Of a stretch of DNA of 5,152 nucleotides, positions 1-5,152 are shown in pieces. The translations under genes and the position numbers were made by a program. Source of the DNA: Gemmataceae bacterium. GTDB lineage: Bacteria; Planctomycetota; Planctomycetia; Gemmatales; Gemmataceae. Positions within the stretch are counted from its first letter, which is position 1. Every line of letters begins with the position of its first letter. The stretch lies in contig JANWVS010000199.1 of assembly GCA_025056835.1 (NCBI GenBank), forward strand, positions 1 to 5,152. Reading direction: 5' to 3'. Under the pieces are notes generated by a model. It did no database searches, was not told the origin of the DNA, and worked only from the letters and a program-made list of their open reading frames with translations.

Positions 1-17
1 AGCAATCTAATACGCAT
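1..17 (-). CDS. 5' end of a leftward gene, product unknown (partial)
   Basis: Only the first five codons and part of a sixth are visible, reading M-R-I-R-L, so no function can be assigned. The call rests on the initiation context. On the minus strand GGAGGA lies seven bases before the ATG, an optimal Shine-Dalgarno, and a TATGAT box stands about 34 bases upstream of the start codon. The region also follows a probable terminator for the preceding gene, so an independent transcription unit starting here makes sense. The basic start (two Arg in the first four residues) would suit the n-region of a signal peptide or a membrane segment, but this is speculation. Chance occurrence of ATG after a purine run remains possible. 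Confidence 0.5.
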
Positions 18-24
18 GGCGGAT

Positions 25-30
25 TCCTCC
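25..30 (-). promoter_or_regulatory. Shine-Dalgarno GGAGGA for the partial leftward gene
   Basis: Reads GGAGGA on the minus strand and is followed by seven bases and then ATG at 17-15. This is near-perfect complementarity to the 16S anti-SD at the preferred spacing, and it is the main reason for believing that a gene starts here. Confidence 0.5.
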
Positions 31-50
31 GCAAACGAGACAACGGCGTC

Positions 51-56
51 ATCATA
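51..56 (-). promoter_or_regulatory. candidate -10 box TATGAT for the partial leftward gene
   Basis: TATGAT on the minus strand matches the sigma70 -10 consensus at five of six positions. It predicts transcription starting near base 44 and a 5' leader of roughly 27 bases that includes the Shine-Dalgarno. The expected -35 position (about 74-79) reads GGCTTT and overlaps the T-tract of the upstream terminator, so the -35 is poor. The promoter is therefore plausible but unproven. Confidence 0.35.
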
Positions 57-69
57 CGCCGCGGCCGAC

Positions 70-110
70 AAAAAAAGCCGCGCTATCCCACCCAGCGCCG
101 CCGGTGCGGC
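70..110 (-). terminator. probable intrinsic terminator of the small secreted-protein gene
   Basis: Read on the minus strand, a GC-rich inverted repeat is followed by seven consecutive Ts (bases 76-70). Two overlapping pairings are possible. One is GCGCT/AGCGC (98-94 with 84-80, nine-base loop), ending three bases before the T-run. The other is an outer GCCGC/GCGGC stem (110-106 with 81-77), directly abutting the T-run. A GC stem plus a T-tract is the classical Rho-independent form. It lies about 95-135 bases after the stop codon of the gene at 204-539, which is a rather long 3' UTR. Confidence 0.5.
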
Positions 111-112
111 CC

Positions 113-176
113 GCGAGCTTGCTCGCCGTGCGGGGGCGGTCGCCATATCCGTTGGTCTCGTCCCCGACGAGCAAGC
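113..176. repeat. cluster of short inverted repeats in the 3' region
   Basis: Three perfect inverted repeats are nested here. GCGAGC-TT-GCTCGC occupies 113-126. CTCGTC-CCC-GACGAG occupies 157-171. GCTTGCTCG at 117-125 pairs with CGAGCAAGC at 168-176. Another copy of GCGAGCTT occurs at 186-193. The alternatives are mutually exclusive, so the transcript could adopt either two small hairpins or one long-range stem. The arrangement lies between the stop of the small secreted protein and its terminator. It may be only a stabilising 3' structure or chance in GC-rich DNA; no known RNA family is recognised. Confidence 0.35.
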
Positions 177-203
177 CGGCGGGCTGCGAGCTTCGGACCG
201 ATC

Positions 204-539
204 TCACTTGTCGGTCTTTTTCTTGCTGTCCTTGGCGTCTTCGCCGGTTACCAGCTTCGCGAGCTTCTGCCGCTGCGCTTCGGTCAAGACTTTGAGCCGC
301 GCCTGGTTGCGTTCGGCCTCGAGTTCCTTGATCTTCTTGGTCAACTCGTCGATTTTCGCCTTGTACTCGGCGTTGATCTTGTACACCTCTTCCTTCTGGG
401 CCGGGGTCAAGTCGAGATCCTTCCACCCCGGGGGTAACTGGCCTTTGATCTTGTCTTTTTTCTCCTGCGATGGCGAGGCGCCGACCAGGAGCGCCATGGC
501 GAGCAGACACAGTGCCAACGACAACAGTCCGCGAAACAT
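204..539 (-). CDS. small secreted Spy/CpxP-like protein with two LTxxQ motifs
   Basis: The predicted product has 111 residues. Residues 1-21 form a signal peptide: a short basic start (M-F-R), a Leu/Ala-rich core, and a V-G-A site before S22. The mature part is about 90 residues, highly charged and mostly helical, with LTPAQ at 44-48, a Lys/Glu-rich helix at about 50-83, LTEAQ at 85-89 and a Lys/Asp-rich tail. Paired LTxxQ motifs are the hallmark of the Spy/CpxP family of periplasmic chaperone-like or envelope-stress proteins, although this protein is shorter than E. coli Spy (about 160 residues). A chaperone role is therefore inferred, not shown. The ATG at 539 is preferred over an in-frame ATG at 599: it has GGAGG five bases upstream and places the signal peptide at the N-terminus, while 599 falls almost on the predicted transcription start. 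It is transcribed divergently from the aminotransferase gene and appears monocistronic. Confidence 0.87.
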   Translation of the reverse strand: MFRGLLSLALCLLAMALLVGASPSQEKKDKIKGQLPPGWKDLDLTPAQKEEVYKINAEYKAKIDELTKKIKELEAERNQARLKVLTEAQRQKLAKLVTGEDAKDSKKKTDK

Positions 540-544
540 ACCTG

Positions 545-549
545 CCTCC
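545..549 (-). promoter_or_regulatory. Shine-Dalgarno GGAGG of the Spy-like gene
   Basis: GGAGG on the minus strand ends five bases before the ATG at 539-537. It fixes that codon as the start rather than the in-frame ATG 60 bases upstream, which would add 20 residues ahead of the signal peptide. Confidence 0.75.
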
Positions 550-602
550 GCGCTGCGAGGAAATCGATGTGCCGTCCCGGCGAACCAAGCTCCTAGCATC
601 CC

Positions 603-649
603 ATTAGAGCGAGTCCTGCCGCGGCGTCAACGAGCAACGACCTTTTTTT
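603..649 (-). promoter_or_regulatory. sigma70-type promoter of the Spy-like gene with UP-like A-tract
   Basis: On the minus strand TTGACG (630-625) and TCTAAT (608-603) are separated by 16 bases. Each hexamer matches the consensus at five of six positions. Transcription is expected to begin near base 596, giving a leader of about 57 bases. Seven As (649-643) would lie at about -47 to -53, where the distal half of an UP element sits. This is the best promoter candidate in the window and suggests a well-expressed gene. No operator-like repeat overlaps it. Confidence 0.55.
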
Positions 650-740
650 GCCGGGCGTCGTGGCTGCTCAGGACGTTGCACCGCCTCGGACCGCCGGCGG
701 GGCGCCGAACCGGGCCGTGTCCTGAGGTCGGCGTTGCGGC

Positions 741-746
741 TAGACT
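741..746 (+). promoter_or_regulatory. weak -10-like box TAGACT just upstream of the aminotransferase start
   Basis: TAGACT matches the -10 consensus at four of six positions and would start transcription at about 752-754, exactly at the GTG start codon at 753. No -35-like hexamer is present at the right distance, and no Shine-Dalgarno precedes the GTG. The combination would fit a leaderless mRNA, but a promoter further upstream within 600-740 cannot be excluded. Confidence 0.25.
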
Positions 747-752
747 AGCGAA

Positions 753-1970
753 GTGAATGCCATCGGCTCCGCGACTGATCGACTCGCCCTCCACGGCGGT
801 CCGGCCGTTTGCCCGAGCGGACCGCCGCCTTGGCCTCCCCCGGATGACGAGGTCCTCGACGCGCTGCGCGCCGCCTGGACCGACGGCACCTGGGGGGTCT
901 ACCAAGGGCGGCACACCGCTGCCTTGGAAGCGGCCGTGCGCGACCTCTGGGCCGTCGAGCATGTGGTCCTGTGCGGCAGCGGCACCTACGCCGTCGAACT
1001 CGCCTGGCGGGCGCTCCGTATCGGCCCGGGCGACGAAGTGCTGATGGCCGCTTACGATTTCCCAGGGAATTTCCTCAGCGTCCATGCCGTCGGGGCGCTG
1101 CCGGTGCTGGTCGATGTCGCCGCCGACAACTGGAACCTGGCGATCGAGCAACTCGACGTCGCGTACAGCCCGGCGGTGCGAGCGTTGTTGGTGTCGCATT
1201 TGCACGGCGGTCTGGTGGCCATGCGACAGGTGATGGACTGGGCGCGCCAGCGCCGCGTCGCCGTGGTCGAAGATGCCGCCCAATGCCCCGGGGCCGTGGT
1301 TCAAGGCCGACCGGTCGGGACGTGGGGCGACATCGGCATCCTCAGTTTCGGCGGTTCGAAGTTGCTGACCGCGGGCCGCGGCGGAGCGGTGATCACCAAC
1401 CGGGCCGACGCCGCCCAGCGGGCCCGCACGCACCAGTTGCGCGGCAACGTCGTCTGTCCCTTGTCGGAATTGCAGGCGGCGGTCTTGCTGCCGCAACTGC
1501 GACGGTTGAAGGAGCGAAATCGCCGCCGCCGCGCCAATGTCGCCCGCTTGCTCGAGGCGCTGGGCGGCGTGCCGGGCCTCAGGCCGCTGGCGGCTCGCGA
1601 CGGCGACGAGCCGGGCTTTTACAAACTCGGCTTTCACTACGAGGCCGAAGCCTTCGGCTTGCCGCGCGAGCAGTTCCTGGCCGCGGTGGGGGCCGAGGGG
1701 ATCGCCTTGGGAGCGGGGTTTGCGGCGGCGCACGTCGGCCGTTCGCCGAGACGCTATCGCCGCGGCTCGGACTTGACGGAGGCCGAACGCGCCCATCACG
1801 GCTGCGTCGTGCTCCACCATCCCGTGTTGCTGGGCGAGCCGCCGGCGGTGATGCAAGTGGCGGAGGCGATTCGCAAGGTGTATCGCCACCGAGCTTCCTT
1901 AAGCAGCTCGCTCCAGGGGAGGCTGCGCCAAGCAACGTCGTCCGCCTCGGATCGAATGACGAACGGGTGA
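753..1970 (+). CDS. DegT/DnrJ/EryC1/StrS-family PLP aminotransferase
   Basis: The 405-residue product is close to the family's usual 370-400. The N-terminal LALHGGPAV (11-19) matches the common 'LGGPPV' opening. [10 protein letters not shown] (75-84) is the PLP-phosphate loop. The cofactor-contacting Asp is D174, in VVEDAAQ (171-177). [14 protein letters not shown] (198-211) carries the Schiff-base lysine K203. [12 protein letters not shown] (238-249) is the typical helix after the active site. The C-terminal domain covers about 286-380. Family members move an amino group, usually from Glu or Gln, onto a keto-sugar or cyclitol in the cytoplasm. The SF-x-x-SK-L-T-A-G form resembles the cyclitol/AHBA-synthase side of the family more than the sugar 'HPTK' form, but substrate cannot be deduced. 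The GTG start is forced by an in-frame TAG at 741 and by the homology beginning at residue 11; it has no Shine-Dalgarno. The last 25 residues are a Ser/Arg-rich tail beyond the usual end. The gene probably forms an operon with the GTPase downstream. Confidence 0.93.
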   Translation: MNAIGSATDRLALHGGPAVCPSGPPPWPPPDDEVLDALRAAWTDGTWGVYQGRHTAALEAAVRDLWAVEHVVLCGSGTYAVELAWRALRIGPGDEVLMAAYDFPGNFLSVHAVGALPVLVDVAADNWNLAIEQLDVAYSPAVRALLVSHLHGGLVAMRQVMDWARQRRVAVVEDAAQCPGAVVQGRPVGTWGDIGILSFGGSKLLTAGRGGAVITNRADAAQRARTHQLRGNVVCPLSELQAAVLLPQLRRLKERNRRRRANVARLLEALGGVPGLRPLAARDGDEPGFYKLGFHYEAEAFGLPREQFLAAVGAEGIALGAGFAAAHVGRSPRRYRRGSDLTEAERAHHGCVVLHHPVLLGEPPAVMQVAEAIRKVYRHRASLSSSLQGRLRQATSSASDRMTNG

Positions 1971-2082
1971 GCAACGTCTACCGTCGCGTCGCGGGATTGG
2001 CGGCGGGAGCCGGCGAGCGTGCCAAGAGGGGGGCGCTCGTACCCGCAAGAAGTCTCGTTGGGGTCAGCCGCGAGCCAAGAGC

Positions 2083-2086
2083 GGAG
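2083..2086 (+). promoter_or_regulatory. Shine-Dalgarno GGAG of the CobW-type GTPase gene
   Basis: GGAG ends six bases before the ATG at 2093. It supports that start against an in-frame GTG at 1967 that overlaps the aminotransferase stop codon. Confidence 0.6.
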
Positions 2087-2092
2087 TTGTCC

Positions 2093-3196
2093 ATGCACAC
2101 GATTCGTTTCATCATGGTCGGCGGTTTTCTCGGCGCCGGCAAAACGACGACGTTGGCCCGCCTCGGCCGACATTACCTGGCCCAGGGCCTCAAGATCGGC
2201 CTGGTCACCAACGACCAAGCCCAGGACCTGGTGGACACGCACCTGCTGCGCCAACAGGGGTTCCCGGTCGAGGAAGTCGCCGGAGCGTGCTTTTGCTGCA
2301 AATTCGACGAGCTGCTCGACAAAGTCAACGCCCTGGACGGCAGTCAACGGCCGGACGTGGTCCTGGCGGAGCCGGTCGGCAGCTGCACTGATCTCGTGGC
2401 GACCGTGATTCAACCGCTCAAGGACCTCTACGGAGCGCGCTTCAGCGTGGCCCCTTATGTCGTCCTCTTCAAACCCAGCCACGGGCTGAAGATCCTCCGC
2501 GGCGACGCCTCGGTCGGCTTCTCACCCAAGGCCGCCTACATCTTTCGCAAGCAGCTGGAAGAAGCCGATGTCGTGCTCTTGAATCGCCTGGACGAGCTGA
2601 CGCCGGCCGAGGCCGACGAACTGGCTCGGCTCGTCGCCGCTCATTATCCGGCGACGCCGTTGCTCAAGGTCTCGGCGAAAACCGGGGCGGGGTTCGATGC
2701 CGTCGTCGAGTGGCTGGACCAACAGGGCGATTTCGGCCGACGGATCCTCGATATCGACTACGACACCTACGCAGCGGGCGAAGCGGAACTCGGCTGGCTC
2801 AACCGGAAAGTGCACGTCCAGGCCGCGCAGCCGTTCGCCCTGGACGAGTTGCTGATCGACGTGGTGCGGCAGCTCCGCGCCGCGCTGGCCGGCGCCGCGG
2901 CGGAAGTCGCTCATCTGAAGGCCATCGGCCTGTGGGAAGGGTTCTTCGGCGTCGCCAATCTGGTGACCACGGCGGGCGACGCGGTACTGTCCGTGCCGTC
3001 GCGCTGCCAGGTTTCCGAGTTGGATTTGATCGTCAATGCCCGGGTCGCCATGGACCCGGACGAGCTGCGCCGCCACGTGGCGGAGGTGCTGGCGCGGGAA
3101 TGCCAGCGCCGCGGCGCCACGCTGACCGACATCGCGGTGCAGAGCTTCCGGCCCGGCCGGCCGACGCCGACCCATCGTTACGTAGCAGCCGTCTGA
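2093..3196 (+). CDS. G3E-family CobW/COG0523-type GTPase, putative metal chaperone
   Basis: The 367-residue product is of ordinary COG0523 length. The Walker A loop [10 protein letters not shown] spans 10-19 with K17 and T18. The family-defining CxCC motif is C66-F-C68-C69. An ExxG element (E93-P-V-G96) follows the Walker B strand. N164-R-L-D167 takes the place of the guanine-specificity motif NKxD. These mark the GTPase domain (about 1-215). Relatives use GTP hydrolysis to deliver Zn, Co or another metal to client enzymes, or serve in cobalamin or nitrile hydratase maturation; the client here is unknown. Residues about 238-367 hold the position of the CobW_C domain and look divergent. Its [12 protein letters not shown] segment (275-286) faintly recalls the family's 'AKGFLW' stretch. 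The His-rich metal loop often found between the domains is absent. The 122-bp gap after the aminotransferase has no T-tract terminator, so co-transcription is likely. It converges on the TPR gene with a 27-bp gap. Confidence 0.92.
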   Translation: MHTIRFIMVGGFLGAGKTTTLARLGRHYLAQGLKIGLVTNDQAQDLVDTHLLRQQGFPVEEVAGACFCCKFDELLDKVNALDGSQRPDVVLAEPVGSCTDLVATVIQPLKDLYGARFSVAPYVVLFKPSHGLKILRGDASVGFSPKAAYIFRKQLEEADVVLLNRLDELTPAEADELARLVAAHYPATPLLKVSAKTGAGFDAVVEWLDQQGDFGRRILDIDYDTYAAGEAELGWLNRKVHVQAAQPFALDELLIDVVRQLRAALAGAAAEVAHLKAIGLWEGFFGVANLVTTAGDAVLSVPSRCQVSELDLIVNARVAMDPDELRRHVAEVLARECQRRGATLTDIAVQSFRPGRPTPTHRYVAAV

Positions 3197-3212
3197 GCGG
3201 CGCTGGGGCCGC
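3197..3212. terminator. small GC hairpin between convergent genes
   Basis: GCGGC (3197-3201) and GCCGC (3208-3212) can form a five-pair stem with a six-base loop, directly after the GTPase stop codon and 11 bases before the TPR gene's stop codon. Its symmetry could slow RNA polymerase from both directions. There is no T-tract on either strand, so it is not a canonical intrinsic terminator, and such hairpins arise easily at this GC content. Confidence 0.2.
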
Positions 3213-3223
3213 AGCTGCTCCGT

Positions 3224-5152
3224 TCATCCCTTGCCCTTGGCGGCGGCGACGAGCTGTCGCAATTGTTGCGTGCGCGGGCTGTTCGGCTCCCAGCGCTCAA
3301 GTTTGTCCAGCCAGAGCCGCGCTTCCTCCCAGGCTTCCAGACGCGCCAGCAGACGCACTTGAGCGGCCAGGAGATGGCGCGTTTCGCAGCCGAAGAGCAG
3401 CCTGGTCAACTGCTCGCGCGCCCGGCCCAAGTCGTCGGCCGCTTCGTAAAGCTCCACCAGGAACAGTTCTTCCTCCGGCGACGACGGATGGCGCAGGAAC
3501 GATTCCTTGAGCTGGGCCAGGGCTTGGTTGCGCAGCTGGGGGTCGCGGCCCTGGATCAACCAGCGGACGCGTTGATCGCCGACCTGGTCGCCGAAAGCCG
3601 CGCGATTGGCGTCGAGCCATGCCAGGGCGCGGGTCGTGTCGCCGGCGGCGTGGGCCAACACGGCGAGTTGGCGTCGGGCCGCGGCTACCGCGTCGGGGGG
3701 CGCGGCCAAGGCCGGCTCGAGCAAACGCTCATAAAGCGCCGCTGCCCGGGCGTGGTGTTCGGCCCGGCGGTAAAAATCGGCGGCCAGGGCCACGACAGGA
3801 AAATCCGCCGCCTGGTGCCGCAAGGCCTGTTCGAAGGCCGCCTCGGCCCGCGCGACATCGCCGGCGGCGTCCCACGCCTGGGCCAGAGCCAGCAGACGCC
3901 GGTGCTGCGGCAGCTGCTTTTCCATGCGGGCGATCGTTGCCGCGACCTCCGCCCGTTGTCCGCGACGGGCTTGATATTCCACCAGGGCACACCACGTTTC
4001 CGCGAGGTGTTCGGCGCGGTCGACAGCCCGCCGCAACAAGGTTTCGGCTTGCTCGACATCGCCCAGCTCGGCACGGTGCCGAGCCAGCCAGAGCAAATCG
4101 CGATAATCACGGGGCGGGTCGGCGAAGTACTGCCCGAGCAGCAGTCGAGCCCGCGGTTCGTTGCGTTGCGCCATGGCGGCATCCACCGCCCAGCGGAGCA
4201 AGTCAGGCGGCAAGACCGTGTCGTGTTCACACACGGCAAAGATCTGCTCCAGGTTCGCCCAGAGTCGCCGCTGGCCCAGGTACTCGACAAGCTGCCGAAG
4301 CAGGTGCAGATCGCGTTCCCCCAGCTCGATGGCCTTTTGCCAGTTGCGGAGGGCGGCGTCCCACTTCCCTTCGATCTCGTCGATACGGGCCTCCAGCAGC
4401 GCGACGCGGGGCCAATCGGGTCGCTTGCGCAGCAGTTCGGCGAGTTCGTGGCGCAGCGTCGCCAACCGAGCCGCTTGACCGCGGGCCTGGTCCACATGCC
4501 AGGCCAGTTGCACCCACCGCCACCGGTACCCTTCTTCGCCTTCGACCTTGCGCAAGTCTGCGACCGCCGCGTCGATCTCCGACGCCGCTTTGCGCCGCAG
4601 GGCTTGCTCGGCCAAAAAGAAGCGACTGCCGACGTCGCGGCTGTCGCTTTGGGCAATCTGCCGGGCGATCTGCTCGGCGACGACGAACTCACCCAGGGCG
4701 TACCAGGCGTCAACCAGGCTGCGGAGCAGATGCAGCTTGACCTCCAGGGGTTGTTGATCGGCGGCTCGGCCCAGTTCGTGGAGGGCCTCACGATCGGCCA
4801 CTTGTGCCCGCAAACGGTGCAGGCGAATGCGGGCTTGCGTGAATTCGACGTGTGGTCCCAGCGTTGCGACCGCTTCGTCCAACAGGGCCAGCGCCGAGTC
4901 GAAGCGGCTGTCGCGCGCCTCCAAGTCGGCGCGTGCGATCCAGAATTCGCGGCGGGTGGGGTAGCGTCGGCGGGCTTCGTCGAGCACGGCGCGTGCGGCG
5001 TCGCCATGGCCTTTAGCCGCGGCGAGATCGGCGCGGAGCAGGGCCAGTTCCGCCGTTTCGCCCAGCGCCGCGGCGCGGCTCAGCGCTTCGTCGACGGCCT
5101 GCCAATGGCGTCGCGCCGGCGGCCGGCGCAGGGTTGCCATCAAGTGCGCTCG
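3224..5152 (-). CDS. large tetratricopeptide-repeat (TPR) protein, N-terminus outside window (partial)
   Basis: The frame is open to the right edge, giving 642 visible residues ending in a short basic tail (AAAKGKG). Almost all of it is degenerate TPR solenoid: helix pairs of about 34 residues with W/L-A-G/A-A-A patterns. Clear units occur near visible residues 36-64, 70-98, 249-277, 353-381, 386-414, 419-445, 454-480 and 596-623. TPR arrays are protein-binding scaffolds; no catalytic domain, signal peptide or membrane segment is visible here, though these may lie in the missing N-terminal part. A TTG at 5143 and ATG at 5140 lie near the edge, but no convincing Shine-Dalgarno precedes them and TPR-like sequence starts almost at once, so they are probably internal. 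Large Ala/Leu-rich TPR proteins of this style are common in planctomycetes, often fused to other domains; partner and role are unknown. It is convergent to the GTPase gene. Confidence 0.88.
   Translation of the reverse strand, partial: RAHLMATLRRPPARRHWQAVDEALSRAAALGETAELALLRADLAAAKGHGDAARAVLDEARRRYPTRREFWIARADLEARDSRFDSALALLDEAVATLGPHVEFTQARIRLHRLRAQVADREALHELGRAADQQPLEVKLHLLRSLVDAWYALGEFVVAEQIARQIAQSDSRDVGSRFFLAEQALRRKAASEIDAAVADLRKVEGEEGYRWRWVQLAWHVDQARGQAARLATLRHELAELLRKRPDWPRVALLEARIDEIEGKWDAALRNWQKAIELGERDLHLLRQLVEYLGQRRLWANLEQIFAVCEHDTVLPPDLLRWAVDAAMAQRNEPRARLLLGQYFADPPRDYRDLLWLARHRAELGDVEQAETLLRRAVDRAEHLAETWCALVEYQARRGQRAEVAATIARMEKQLPQHRRLLALAQAWDAAGDVARAEAAFEQALRHQAADFPVVALAADFYRRAEHHARAAALYERLLEPALAAPPDAVAAARRQLAVLAHAAGDTTRALAWLDANRAAFGDQVGDQRVRWLIQGRDPQLRNQALAQLKESFLRHPSSPEEELFLVELYEAADDLGRAREQLTRLLFGCETRHLLAAQVRLLARLEAWEEARLWLDKLERWEPNSPRTQQLRQLVAAAKGKG

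Noticed and set aside
504..539. Lipobox-like L-A-L-C in the Spy-like signal peptide (C11)
   Set aside because: The cysteine lies inside the hydrophobic core, with further hydrophobic residues after it, and a normal V-G-A signal peptidase I site follows, so lipoprotein processing is unlikely.
204..599. Longer form of the Spy-like protein starting at ATG 599
   Set aside because: It would put 20 residues before an otherwise normal signal peptide, lacks the GGAGG seen before ATG 539, and begins almost at the predicted transcription start.
16..756. 246-codon plus-strand open frame across the left intergenic region and the Spy-like gene
   Set aside because: It is antisense to the well-supported secreted protein, crosses its terminator and promoter, and its translation has no recognisable domain; it is a shadow of GC-rich composition.
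627..1889. 420-codon minus-strand open frame opposite the aminotransferase
   Set aside because: The translation is Arg/His/Gln-rich with no family motif, and it lies over a gene with an intact PLP active site on the other strand.
971..2092. Long upstream extension of the GTPase reading frame, suggesting a 741-residue fusion protein
   Set aside because: This part overlaps the aminotransferase in another frame and reads as Arg/Gly/Pro-rich low complexity; the GTPase has its own SD and a normal N-terminus at 2093.
1796..2482. 228-codon minus-strand open frame across the gene junction
   Set aside because: It is antisense to the ends of two well-supported genes, with no motif and no SD support.
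3619..4740. 373-codon plus-strand open frame opposite the TPR gene
   Set aside because: It is extremely rich in Arg, Pro, Ala and Gly, typical of antisense translation of GC-rich coding DNA; the TPR frame on the minus strand explains the region.
3685..5007. 440-codon minus-strand open frame overlapping the TPR gene in another frame
   Set aside because: The translation is rich in Ser, Arg, Pro, Cys and Trp without repeat structure; the other minus frame shows regular TPR helices throughout.
5138..5143. TTG/ATG pair at the right edge as the true start of the TPR protein
   Set aside because: The frame is open beyond it to the window end, the 12 visible upstream bases contain no convincing SD, and TPR-like sequence begins immediately.

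Overview
This is GC-rich bacterial DNA with five coding regions, two of them cut by the window edges. A planctomycete is the best guess. The evidence is the style of three proteins: a very short secreted protein with two LTxxQ motifs, a large Ala/Arg/Leu/Trp-rich TPR solenoid, and a CobW-type GTPase whose C-terminal half looks divergent. No rRNA, tRNA or marker gene confirms this, so the phylum is an inference from protein style.

Layout from left to right. Bases 1-17 hold the first codons of a minus-strand gene that leaves the window; a strong Shine-Dalgarno and a -10-like box stand in front of it. Bases 70-203 are the 3' region of the next minus-strand gene. They contain several inverted repeats and a probable intrinsic terminator ending in seven Ts. 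Bases 204-539 (minus) encode a 111-residue secreted Spy/CpxP-like protein. Bases 540-752 form a divergent intergenic region with a good sigma70-type promoter for the small gene (TTGACG, 16-base spacer, TCTAAT, upstream A-tract). The rightward side has only a -10-like box, placed so close to the next start codon that a leaderless mRNA is possible.

Bases 753-1970 (plus) encode a DegT/DnrJ/EryC1/StrS-type PLP aminotransferase. Bases 2093-3196 (plus) encode a G3E-family CobW/COG0523 GTPase. The two are probably co-transcribed, with a 122-bp gap between them. Bases 3197-3223 are a short gap between convergent genes and contain a small hairpin. Bases 3224-5152 (minus) are the C-terminal 642 residues of a large TPR protein whose start lies beyond the right edge.

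The most notable point is the aminotransferase-GTPase pair. COG0523 GTPases usually act as metal chaperones or cofactor-insertion factors, and DegT-family enzymes usually transaminate keto-sugars or cyclitols. No other sugar or cofactor gene is in view, so a joint function cannot be assigned. The secreted Spy-like protein and the TPR protein have no evident functional link to the pair. I found no CRISPR array, mobile element, prophage, toxin-antitoxin pair or recognisable defence system. Most other long open frames in the window are shadows produced by the high GC content.
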